Shown in pieces: positions 5,886 to 12,597 of a stretch of 25,839 bases of DNA. A program made the position numbers and the translations under genes. Under the pieces are notes generated by a model, which saw only the letters and a program-made list of their open reading frames with translations, was not told where the DNA came from and did not search any database. Position 1 is the stretch's first letter; the number at the start of each line of letters is the position of its first letter. Source of the stretch: Phycisphaerae bacterium (GTDB lineage Bacteria > Planctomycetota > Phycisphaerae > Sedimentisphaerales > SG8-4); assembly GCA_030614945.1 (NCBI GenBank), contig JAUXAH010000004.1, forward strand, positions 1 to 25,839. The letters are read 5' to 3'.

Positions 5886-7136
5886 CGGGGGTTTCTTTCC
5901 CCCCTTCTTCCACCATAGCCCCCGCCCCTTGATTTTGTAGCGGTAGGCGAAGTATGCAACTAAGATCACTATGGACACTCCGATGACTGCCCCCCAAGGG
6001 TCGCCCCCTCCCTTCGGCTTTGGCACCTGCAGGGTATCCATCGCTATTTCCTCTCCATCCTGCATGAGGCTGACGGTGAACGATTCAGACCCGGGGACAA
6101 AGCTAAGCGGGTTCGGCCCCTCTTGTAGCTGGGGATCGGCATCTGGGTCTTGAATTTTGATAGTCCCCCCCGCCAGCTTGCCGGCTTGGTCAACAGCACG
6201 GAGCACGTTCGGCTCTCCGACCTTCATCGTGGCGACTGTCGTGAAGTAAATGTGTTCCGTCGGGGTGGTCCCATTCGTGGCCTCCCCCATCCGAGCGAAG
6301 AAGCTAACGCCCCCGTACCCGGGTGCGCTGACCGTTCCCATAATCATGCCCTCGGTTCTTGGTATCATCGAAATTCCGCCGAACACTGGAAGGGTTATCG
6401 GGGCAAAGGCGTTCTCCCCCGCGAGGTAAAGGGTTACTGAGGCGTTCGGAACCAACCCGCCCGCTGAGTCCATCAGCAGGATCGGTGTGTCCTCGTGGGG
6501 GAGCTCCTGAATCCCAAAGAAACCCCCGCCGTCTTGCATAAACATGAGCATCATCAGCATCGAGGAACCGGGAGCAAAGCCGGAGGTCAGGGGCATGAAC
6601 CCGTCATCGGTGATAGCGAACACCATCAGCGATTCGCCGGTTTCCTCCTCCTCCTCGAGCTGGGCGAGAATGTCAGCGATGGCATCGTTCAGCTCAGAGA
6701 TGGTGTTCTCCCCGAGCAGGGCGGAGAGGTTTTTGATATCGATGCCTAGGTTATCAACCGTGGATTGGAGTTCTTCGAGGTCTAACTGGAGTTGCTCCGT
6801 CATATTCTCAACCGTGAAAGTCGCCGATGCCGTGTATCCCTCGTTGTCCACCGCAGTGACCGTGTGTGGCCCGACCTCGTAAGGAACGCTGATTATTGCC
6901 GTGAAGCTCCCGCTCTCGTCGGTCGTGACGGTCATTGGAACTGTCGGTATCACGGTGCCGTCCCATTTAATCGTAACAGTCGAACTGGGCGTGAGCTCGC
7001 CAGTCACCGTCGTGGATGCGAATCCGCTACTAGGCGTGAGCGTTATTGTCGGAGTAGCTGTGCATCCTGGGACACTTACTATAAGAAGAAGAGACACAAC
7101 CGCAAGGGCGACCACTGCCGAAATTGAACATCTCAT
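5877..7136 (-). CDS. Membrane-anchored lipoprotein-like surface protein
   Basis: The start chosen is the ATG at 7136. A TTTTAATT box lies 31 bases upstream, and the longer frame to 7202 would begin upstream of that promoter. The 419-residue product has a signal peptide ending in a lipobox-like VPGC (about residue 25), an Ig/TIG-like domain (TPTITLTPSSG to ASATFTVEN), and a predicted coiled coil (LQLDLEELQSTVDNLGIDIK to ILAQLEEEEE). A Met/Gly-rich middle domain and a beta domain follow, then GGGDPW, one membrane helix and a basic tail with GLWWKKGGKK. It probably stands on the outer face of the membrane. It is divergent from, but similar in architecture to, the proteins of the 7215-25360 cluster. 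Confidence 0.7.
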   Translation of the reverse strand: MRCSISAVVALAVVSLLLIVSVPGCTATPTITLTPSSGFASTTVTGELTPSSTVTIKWDGTVIPTVPMTVTTDESGSFTAIISVPYEVGPHTVTAVDNEGYTASATFTVENMTEQLQLDLEELQSTVDNLGIDIKNLSALLGENTISELNDAIADILAQLEEEEETGESLMVFAITDDGFMPLTSGFAPGSSMLMMLMFMQDGGGFFGIQELPHEDTPILLMDSAGGLVPNASVTLYLAGENAFAPITLPVFGGISMIPRTEGMIMGTVSAPGYGGVSFFARMGEATNGTTPTEHIYFTTVATMKVGEPNVLRAVDQAGKLAGGTIKIQDPDADPQLQEGPNPLSFVPGSESFTVSLMQDGEEIAMDTLQVPKPKGGGDPWGAVIGVSIVILVAYFAYRYKIKGRGLWWKKGGKKPPLG

Positions 7137-7163
7137 ATTCTCATTTTTTCCATTATCACGCAC

Positions 7164-7171
7164 AATTAAAA
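7164..7171. promoter_or_regulatory. Shared AATTAAAA/TTTTAATT box between divergent genes
   Basis: AATTAAAA on the plus strand reads TTTTAATT on the minus strand. For the minus gene its centre is 31 bases before the ATG at 7136, good TATA spacing. For the plus strand it lies about 48 bases before GTG 7215, which would give a leader of about 20 bases. It is firm for the minus gene and only possible for the large plus-strand cluster. Confidence 0.45.
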
Positions 7172-7214
7172 GCTTTCCCGTTTTAGGGGATATGGTGGGC
7201 ATCTGAAATTCCCA

Positions 7215-7685
7215 GTGGTGTTGTTGATAATTTTCAGTTTAATCACCGTTGCGTGCAACTGGGGGGCTATCACCAACCTCCCCCCCGACGATTGGGAAAA
7301 AGTTGAAACAATAGGCGAAATGGCGCTGCTCACCCCGTACCGAATCGCCCGTTCAGCACTAAGCTCGTACACATACTGGCAGGAAACCGGGGATAGCGGA
7401 GCGTTCGGGTGGATGCTCATCTGCGGTCTCGGTCTACTAGCATTATTTTCCTTCCTTCACAGGCTGGTCGGCTGGTTCATAGGCTTCGTGCACCCCGTCG
7501 CCAGCGAGGAGCGCAAGAGTTTCGTAGCGTTTGTGACCGTGCTTGCCCTGATTGCACTGGCTGTCAGCACACCTTTCGGCCCCAACTTGGTGGCTTCTGT
7601 CGTATTGCTGTTATTCGCCATGTGGATTTGCACCAAGTTGCTCAAGCGCTTAAGAAAGAAACAAGTGATAGGGGAAAAGACTTGA
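7215..7685 (+). CDS. Polytopic membrane protein, 156 aa, first gene of the cluster
   Basis: The product has an N-terminal hydrophobic segment (LLIIFSLITVACNWGAI), an exposed loop (PPDDWEKVETIGE, ETGDSGAF), and three further hydrophobic segments (GWMLICGLGLLALFSFL, FVAFVTVLALIALAVS, LVASVVLLLFAMWICTKLL). It ends in a basic tail (KRLRKKQVIGEKT). The GTG at 7215 is the first usual start in frame, but the upstream signal is weak (GGTGGGC, about 15 bases away), so the exact start is uncertain. Its stop overlaps the next gene's TTG start. No family is recognised. Confidence 0.6.
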   Translation: MVLLIIFSLITVACNWGAITNLPPDDWEKVETIGEMALLTPYRIARSALSSYTYWQETGDSGAFGWMLICGLGLLALFSFLHRLVGWFIGFVHPVASEERKSFVAFVTVLALIALAVSTPFGPNLVASVVLLLFAMWICTKLLKRLRKKQVIGEKT

Positions 7686-8077
7686 AACTCAAAGACGCGC
7701 TGATGCTCTTCTTATTCGGGGTGGAGAAGGTGAACCCCTCGTTCAACTTTCGTGAGCTGAAGGTTCTCAAGAAAATTCCCAGATCGGGCAGGACACCCGT
7801 AACCGTCAAAGGGCTGGAAGAAACTGGGATCGCTAGGCGAACACTTTTCATAATACTCGAAAAACTGATGGGGGTTGGTGTGGTCGAGAAGCGCGGTCAC
7901 GGATACACTAGGGCGTCTGGCCACCTCAAGAGTCTTAATCCTATAACGCGCTACGAGGGCGTTTTCTTCGCGTTGGGGATGGCTTACATCATCGTAGGAT
8001 TCGGCTTGGCTAATACACCGCTGGGCGTGGCTGGTATTTTGAGCATACTATTCGCTAGGATTATACGCTTTCTGTGA
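7682..8077 (+). CDS. Winged-helix protein with C-terminal membrane segments
   Basis: The start is TTG 7682, overlapping the previous stop as TTGA with GGGGAAAAG upstream. The 131-residue product begins with a predicted winged helix-turn-helix: PVTVKGLEETGIARRTLF, then IILEKLMGVGVVEKRGHGY, which resembles the recognition helix and wing of ArsR/MarR-like archaeal regulators. The last third has two hydrophobic segments (YEGVFFALGMAYIIVGFGL and TPLGVAGILSILFARII). It would be a DNA-binding protein held at the membrane. Lying second in a cluster of surface genes, it is the best candidate regulator. A purely structural role is not excluded. Confidence 0.6.
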   Translation: MKLKDALMLFLFGVEKVNPSFNFRELKVLKKIPRSGRTPVTVKGLEETGIARRTLFIILEKLMGVGVVEKRGHGYTRASGHLKSLNPITRYEGVFFALGMAYIIVGFGLANTPLGVAGILSILFARIIRFL

Positions 8078-8148
8078 GTGCAAAACAGTGCTGCACACTT
8101 GCCTTATACCCCCCCCGCTCCGATGCTTTTCCAAGGGAGGTTAAACAA

Positions 8149-9183
8149 GTGATAGAAACACTTTCGTTAACCGATTGGGTCTTAGTAGCCTTTTCAGTAT
8201 TGATTGCAGTTATGGTTGGCGCTTGGTTATTCAAAAGGCTAGAGGAAAAGCCATTCGAGGCCGGCGTAGGAATTAGATCAATCGTTTCAGTAATCACCTT
8301 TCTAGGACTCGGCTTGATCATCTCTGGCATACTGGTTGCGCCAATAGGTGAAGCGGTCGGACTGAGGGCCCCGCCCGAAGTCGTACCGCCAGTGGTTCCA
8401 GACGTTCAGAACGTGGGCTATGTGCAGGTAGTGGTCACAGACCAGTACAAGATCCCGGAGACCGCAATCCAGAGTGCAAGAATCCAAGTCACGCTCGATG
8501 AACCAGAGAAGGCCAAGGCGATAATCGATGTGGCAGAGGATAACTCCAACACGGACGGTTCGGCCCTGATTTCGGTCGACGGCATCACCTCGGGCACGGT
8601 ATGGGTGGTAGCGAGTAAGAGCGGGTACTACGCAGATGTGGAGAGTACAAGCATTCCTGGGGCGCAAGTCTACCCGACTTCCAACCTGTGGGCGGAGCCG
8701 GAGCTTGCGAAGGTAGGAACCCTCAGCCTGACCGTGACCGACAACACCGCAGTCTGGGACTCCACGACGAACACCATTACAGAAAACTTAACGACCTCAT
8801 TGGCGCATTATTGGACCTTGAATCTGACAGTCACCACCTCATACGAGGCACTGCGCGACATGCAGCTCGCCTTCATCCGCGGCAGTGATTGGGAGAACCT
8901 TGGCGTTTCACCGATAGTGGTGTCGGTGGTGGACGACGCGGACACGAGCATAGCAACGGTCGGCGACATCACGCTGAGCGTGGACATATCAGCCGAACTC
9001 AACGCGATTGGCGATCTGGATTACTCTGTGACGTTGAAGATCAAGGTGAAGACGAACGCAACCTACGCATTCACTGGCAAGGAAGTGCTGCGCATAACCA
9101 TCAACGACCTCGAGGGAGGAACGGGCTACGCGGGAGTCACCGGGATAACGGCTACCGAGATAAAGGTCAAGACGGTTGTTTAG
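8149..9183 (+). CDS. Membrane-anchored beta-domain surface protein
   Basis: The start chosen is GTG 8149, seven bases after a clear GGAGGT (8137-8142). An in-frame GTG at 8074 overlaps the previous stop but has no Shine-Dalgarno and would add an unlikely hydrophilic leader. The 344-residue product has two N-terminal membrane helices (about 9-26 and 46-65), a Pro-rich hinge (PPEVVPPVVPDV), then beta domains. The first has a Big/CarboxypepD-like pattern (VVVTDQYKIPETAIQSARIQ, WVVASKSGYYADVEST). The second resembles an Ig fold (LSLTVTDN to TATEIKVKTVV) with several N-x-T sites. It lacks a C-terminal anchor, unlike most neighbours, so it is tethered from its N-terminus. Confidence 0.65.
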   Translation: MIETLSLTDWVLVAFSVLIAVMVGAWLFKRLEEKPFEAGVGIRSIVSVITFLGLGLIISGILVAPIGEAVGLRAPPEVVPPVVPDVQNVGYVQVVVTDQYKIPETAIQSARIQVTLDEPEKAKAIIDVAEDNSNTDGSALISVDGITSGTVWVVASKSGYYADVESTSIPGAQVYPTSNLWAEPELAKVGTLSLTVTDNTAVWDSTTNTITENLTTSLAHYWTLNLTVTTSYEALRDMQLAFIRGSDWENLGVSPIVVSVVDDADTSIATVGDITLSVDISAELNAIGDLDYSVTLKIKVKTNATYAFTGKEVLRITINDLEGGTGYAGVTGITATEIKVKTVV

Positions 9184-9255
9184 GTTTGTTCCCAGTGAGG
9201 GATCACGCCCCCCGATGATTGGGAGCACAACCTAGTTAAAACTGGAGGCTAAGTG
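9184..9255 (+). other. Short spacer with imperfect inverted repeat and RBS
   Basis: GGTTTGTTCCCA near 9183-9194 can pair imperfectly with TGGGAGCACAACC near 9219-9231, enclosing a C-rich loop. This is followed by GGAGG at 9244-9248, the Shine-Dalgarno of the next gene. It is the largest clear spacer in the first half of the cluster. A leader hairpin or processing site is possible; there is no T-run. Confidence 0.3.
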
Positions 9256-9933
9256 ATGGTGGAGGAGGAACTCCGCGAATTCGCTGGCAAGGCGAAAGAG
9301 AGCCTTAAGGAGCCAAAAACAGCGGCGATGGCTTTGGGCCCGCTCGCGCTTGTGGCCAGCTTGCCCCTCTGGCTGCTCATACCTGTGGTGCTCATAGCCT
9401 TGGGCCTCGGGTTCTACATAGTAATATCATTCTTGCCCTTCTTCGTGGCCGGGGTGGTATTCGGGTTCACGTACTGGATTCTGAACCGGGTCGGAATGAA
9501 GGGGCCGTGGAACTGGGTCCTGCCCTTTGCGTTTGGGCTCCTTGCGTTGACACCCGCTTTCGTCCCAGGGATGCGGGCGGCTGTGGCTTCAAGCATTAAC
9601 GCCGGGGCGAGCGCGATGGGCATAATAGGGGATGTGACATCGTGGATCATAGGGCCCATCTTGTGGATTACGGCGCTCTTCGTTCTGGGGTTCCTGGCGA
9701 TTTTCCTGATATCAGTACGTACCCTCGGCAGATTCGGAGCGTTCATATCCGGGACGGTGGGGCTCACTCTCGGCACCGCGATAGCCCTTAATGCGGTCGG
9801 GCTTGGAGGCCCGATGGCGGTGGAAGCCTACATTGCAGGCGAGACGATTTTGATTGAGGCGCTTCCTATAGCGATAGGGTGCACGATTGCTGGGGCGGTG
9901 CAAGGGGCAATGATGTGGATGGGGCGGAGATAA
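9256..9933 (+). CDS. Polytopic membrane protein, 225 aa
   Basis: ATG 9256 is seven bases after GGAGG; a GTG at 9253 is closer to the site and less likely. After an amphipathic N-terminus (EEELREFAGKAKESLKEP) come five or six hydrophobic segments, including LWLLIPVVLIALGLGFYIVI, FVAGVVFGFTYWIL, WVLPFAFGLLALTPAF, IIGPILWITALFVLGFLAIF and IAIGCTIAGAVQGAMMWM. It is rich in Gly and Ala. The gene abuts the next one exactly (TAA then ATG). No family is assigned. A polytopic channel of VirB6/TrbL type is conceivable, but there is no sequence motif for it. Confidence 0.6.
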   Translation: MVEEELREFAGKAKESLKEPKTAAMALGPLALVASLPLWLLIPVVLIALGLGFYIVISFLPFFVAGVVFGFTYWILNRVGMKGPWNWVLPFAFGLLALTPAFVPGMRAAVASSINAGASAMGIIGDVTSWIIGPILWITALFVLGFLAIFLISVRTLGRFGAFISGTVGLTLGTAIALNAVGLGGPMAVEAYIAGETILIEALPIAIGCTIAGAVQGAMMWMGRR

Positions 9934-10311
9934 ATGTGGAACTTGGCTCAGCTAATAAGAAAAACAATAGACATGGCAGCAGTTGTTCTTATGGTCATAC
10001 TTATTCTCATTCTCATACCAAGCGTTTTAATCAACTTTGTCGGAATTGATCACAGATTATCAGTTCTTGTGGCGCTTATTGCTGCCGGATTGTATATGTG
10101 GTGGGCAATACCAGAACCAAGGACACTGTTTCCGACCATATTTGTTTCGGTTCTCATTGCAACGGCGATTTCGTTCTGGGCTTCATCCACTGCTATATTC
10201 ACACTAGAGTTCATCCTTGGTTGCATCGTGAACATTGCGGTTGTTTGTTTAGTCGCCGCTGCGCTGGTTTATGGGAAAGTTACCGTTGTGGGAAAAATCT
10301 GGAAGCGGTAG
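9934..10311 (+). CDS. Small polytopic membrane protein, 125 aa
   Basis: The ATG follows directly after the previous stop. The product has four hydrophobic segments: MAAVVLMVILILILIPSVLI, LSVLVALIAAGLYMWWAI, TLFPTIFVSVLIATAISFW and LGCIVNIAVVCLVAAALV. It ends in a basic tail (GKIWKR). Its codons are visibly AT-richer than in the genes on both sides, suggesting a different origin within the cluster. No family is recognised. Confidence 0.55.
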   Translation: MWNLAQLIRKTIDMAAVVLMVILILILIPSVLINFVGIDHRLSVLVALIAAGLYMWWAIPEPRTLFPTIFVSVLIATAISFWASSTAIFTLEFILGCIVNIAVVCLVAAALVYGKVTVVGKIWKR

Positions 10312-10312
10312 A

Positions 10313-12457
10313 ATGATGAAGAGGCAAAGCCTAATTGCGATCGCCATTATCATCGCGCTTGTTGGCTCCGTGGCGGGCTACTTGTTATACCAGCAGATGG
10401 TCCCTGCTGCCGGGATAGTTTCAAGCGTTGAGGTCAGTGAACTGCGGATAAGCCCTGATGGAACGGAGATTTTGTCGGGGTACTGGCTTGTCACGTTAAT
10501 TGTTGACCAGCGCGACGAGATGATTTTCACCATCCGACCGGAGGACGCCGTGGAAGATTTGGCAGAGGACCCTGAGCACAACATTCCCCCCGGATCACAG
10601 ATACAGTCCAAGAAGGGCATCTCCGTCGTAATCAGGCCCTTGGGGGATCCCTACGTGCACGGCCCGGTTCGCAGGGCCGGGATAACCTACGACGACAAGG
10701 GGCTCCCGTCGAAGACTAGGCTCTGGGATTACTACTCGCTGGCGAGCCCGAGCTGGACCGGGGTGCACGTTCCATACCAAGTGATCATCAAGGACACCAG
10801 AACGGGCACCCTCCTCGCCGACGAGAGCTTCCTCTGCGGGGGGACCGACTGGGACGTGCGCGAGAAGGTTCTCCTGCCCCAAGGAATGGAACTCATGAAT
10901 CTTGGCCAGATCTGGAGTGGGATTCTGCAGCCGAGTTCCGACTACGCGTACATCTTCAACGTGGGCGGCACTTCGCAGTTCGTTAGGGAATCGGATCTTC
11001 GGTCGCTCTTTCTGGCGAATAAGCCTGGGCCTCGGGAGGTGGACATATCCGTTGCCAAAACCAGCACACAGTACGATGAGGAGGATAGATTCACTTCGGA
11101 CAAGAACGACAAGACATGGTGGTTCGAGTCTGGGGGGATATTGAGCCGCGTGGTGGCGTGGCTCGACATAATCGATGTAAAAGATGATGGGACCGTCGTA
11201 CTCGAACTCTACTTCTGGGATGAGATATTCTCTTCGGACTACGATTTCACGACCGTGTTCTCCGTCAACGGGACTGGCGGCTTTATTCCCGACCGGTACC
11301 GCGTCAAGGTCACCGACTACAGGGCGGGGGTAGAGGTGCAGAAGGGCACGTTCGACATGGAGGGGGGCGAGGCGGAACTGGAATGGAGGGGTTCTGGTTT
11401 CGCTTACGGGACATCGAAGGTCGAGATCGAGTTCTTCGGGGCCGCCGACACGTGGAACGAGTTCTGCTACCAGACGAGGATAGGAACCCTAACATCCGAC
11501 CCGACCGCTGGGGCGCGGATAGTGACCGACCCCTATCAGGTTTCACTCAAGCCCACATGGGTTGATCTATGGAGGGGAAGTCCCTCGCTCTACACAGTCA
11601 CGGTTCCGTCAACCGAGTACCGCGCAGGAACCTTCCCGAGCGTGGACACCGGGGAGGTTGTGGTGTGGTCCTTGCCAGGGACGAGCGTTCGCGCATTCCT
11701 GCAACTCAAGGCCCCGACCGATGTGTTCGATTCCGTCATATTTCGCCCGCCGTACGGCAAGCCCGACATAGTGGAGGTCAAGGACATCACGATCGCGGGG
11801 GGCCAGCAGGCCACACTAATCGCGAAGGTCAGGAATGTCGGCTACACCGAGGACACGTTCATCCCGAGCCTTGACCTGCCGAAGGGCATGACGGTGATAT
11901 CATACCCAGGGGACAAGTCCGTGCCAGTCGACTGGCCCGTTGAGTTCAAGTGGGTCGTGGCCGTGGGGGATGTCGAGAGCGACCGAACCGAGTCCGCCAC
12001 GCTCAGGGTCGTGGCGAAGAACTCCCTGCTCGATGATGACTACAGCTTCACGGTGAACCTTGAGAAAAGCCCCGGTCCAGTAATCTACACTGGCGACCTG
12101 ACGGTACATGTCATCGACGCTGAAACCGAACTCCCGCTAGGCGGTGCCGAGGTTGGCATAGCAGGACTGAAGGCGATTACCGGTAGCGACGGCAAGGCGA
12201 CCATCAACGACATCCGGGAGGGCGACCAGCGGCTCACAGTCGGAGAACTCGATGGCTACGTTGGCTACTCGGAGACAATCCACATATACGAGGGGGCGAA
12301 CGAGCGCACCGTGAGGCTCTCGAAGGTCGTTCCCCCATGGTTCCCAACTGAGTTGCTACTGGGTATCGGTATTGCTATCCCCGCGGTGATAGGGGTGGTG
12401 CTTATGGGCAAGCGGCAGGGCTGGTGGCTGAGAGGGGGGTTTAAATGGAGAAAATGA
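10313..12457 (+). CDS. Large anchored surface protein with CARDB-like and PEGA-like domains
   Basis: The start is ATG 10313 (next codon also ATG); a longer frame would overlap the previous gene by 41 bases with no better signal. The 714-residue product has an N-terminal signal/anchor (SLIAIAIIIALVGSVAGYLL) and a large beta-rich ectodomain with unrecognised modules. Then comes a CARDB-like domain (about 485-585, with VEVKDITIAGGQQATLIAKV) and a carboxypeptidase-regulatory/PEGA-like domain (about 595-670, LTVHVIDAETELPLGGAEV and SDGKATINDI). PPWFPTEL, one membrane helix and a tail QGWWLRGGFKWRK close the protein. It has the cluster's common plan: exported body, P-W motif, anchor, basic Trp-rich tail. 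The function is unknown, probably structural or adhesive. Confidence 0.65.
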   Translation: MMKRQSLIAIAIIIALVGSVAGYLLYQQMVPAAGIVSSVEVSELRISPDGTEILSGYWLVTLIVDQRDEMIFTIRPEDAVEDLAEDPEHNIPPGSQIQSKKGISVVIRPLGDPYVHGPVRRAGITYDDKGLPSKTRLWDYYSLASPSWTGVHVPYQVIIKDTRTGTLLADESFLCGGTDWDVREKVLLPQGMELMNLGQIWSGILQPSSDYAYIFNVGGTSQFVRESDLRSLFLANKPGPREVDISVAKTSTQYDEEDRFTSDKNDKTWWFESGGILSRVVAWLDIIDVKDDGTVVLELYFWDEIFSSDYDFTTVFSVNGTGGFIPDRYRVKVTDYRAGVEVQKGTFDMEGGEAELEWRGSGFAYGTSKVEIEFFGAADTWNEFCYQTRIGTLTSDPTAGARIVTDPYQVSLKPTWVDLWRGSPSLYTVTVPSTEYRAGTFPSVDTGEVVVWSLPGTSVRAFLQLKAPTDVFDSVIFRPPYGKPDIVEVKDITIAGGQQATLIAKVRNVGYTEDTFIPSLDLPKGMTVISYPGDKSVPVDWPVEFKWVVAVGDVESDRTESATLRVVAKNSLLDDDYSFTVNLEKSPGPVIYTGDLTVHVIDAETELPLGGAEVGIAGLKAITGSDGKATINDIREGDQRLTVGELDGYVGYSETIHIYEGANERTVRLSKVVPPWFPTELLLGIGIAIPAVIGVVLMGKRQGWWLRGGFKWRK

Positions 12458-12597
12458 TGATTTTATCTTCATACAGCTCGGTGGTCATTCGCAGGTGTAT
12501 AGTGGTCATCGGGATGAGGGGAAAAGAACCCACAAAAGGTAGTGAGTGGTCTGGCCCCGACCACGACAATAAAATAGGGAGGAATAATCTTGCGTAG
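12454..12597 (+). CDS. Doubtful 47-aa frame between two surface genes
   Basis: A frame from ATG 12454 overlaps the previous stop (ATGA) and ends at 12597, just past the next gene's TTG start. Its product (with SSYSSVVIRRCIVVIGMRGK) has no domain. One part encodes IVVIG from bases nearly identical to the start of the 24410 gene. It may be a small coupled gene or the debris of a related gene's 5' end; the DNA motifs listed at 12481-12564 are an alternative explanation for conservation. Confidence 0.2.
   Translation: MMILSSYSSVVIRRCIVVIGMRGKEPTKGSEWSGPDHDNKIGRNNLA
12481..12564 (+). promoter_or_regulatory. Cluster of GTGGTC motifs with a hairpin
   Basis: GTGGTCAT occurs at 12481-12488 and 12502-12509, spaced 21 bases (two helical turns). 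A third GTGGTC at 12546-12551 faces GACCAC at 12559-12564 around a 7-base loop. This lies in the longest spacer of the cluster, just before the GGGAGG Shine-Dalgarno (12577-12582) of the 12590 gene. It could be an operator or a structured leader. A related TGACCAC...GTGGTCA pair lies at 24411-24434. Confidence 0.35.

Noticed and set aside
8109..8116. Run of C residues considered as a frameshift or phase-variation site
   Set aside because: It lies upstream of the preferred GTG 8149 start, so length change would not alter the protein; relevant only if the 8074 start is used.
8074..8148. Upstream GTG start for the 8149 gene, overlapping the previous stop as GTGA
   Set aside because: Overlaps of this kind are common here, so it is not impossible, but there is no Shine-Dalgarno, the added 25 residues are an unlikely leader, and GGAGGT lies at ideal spacing before GTG 8149.
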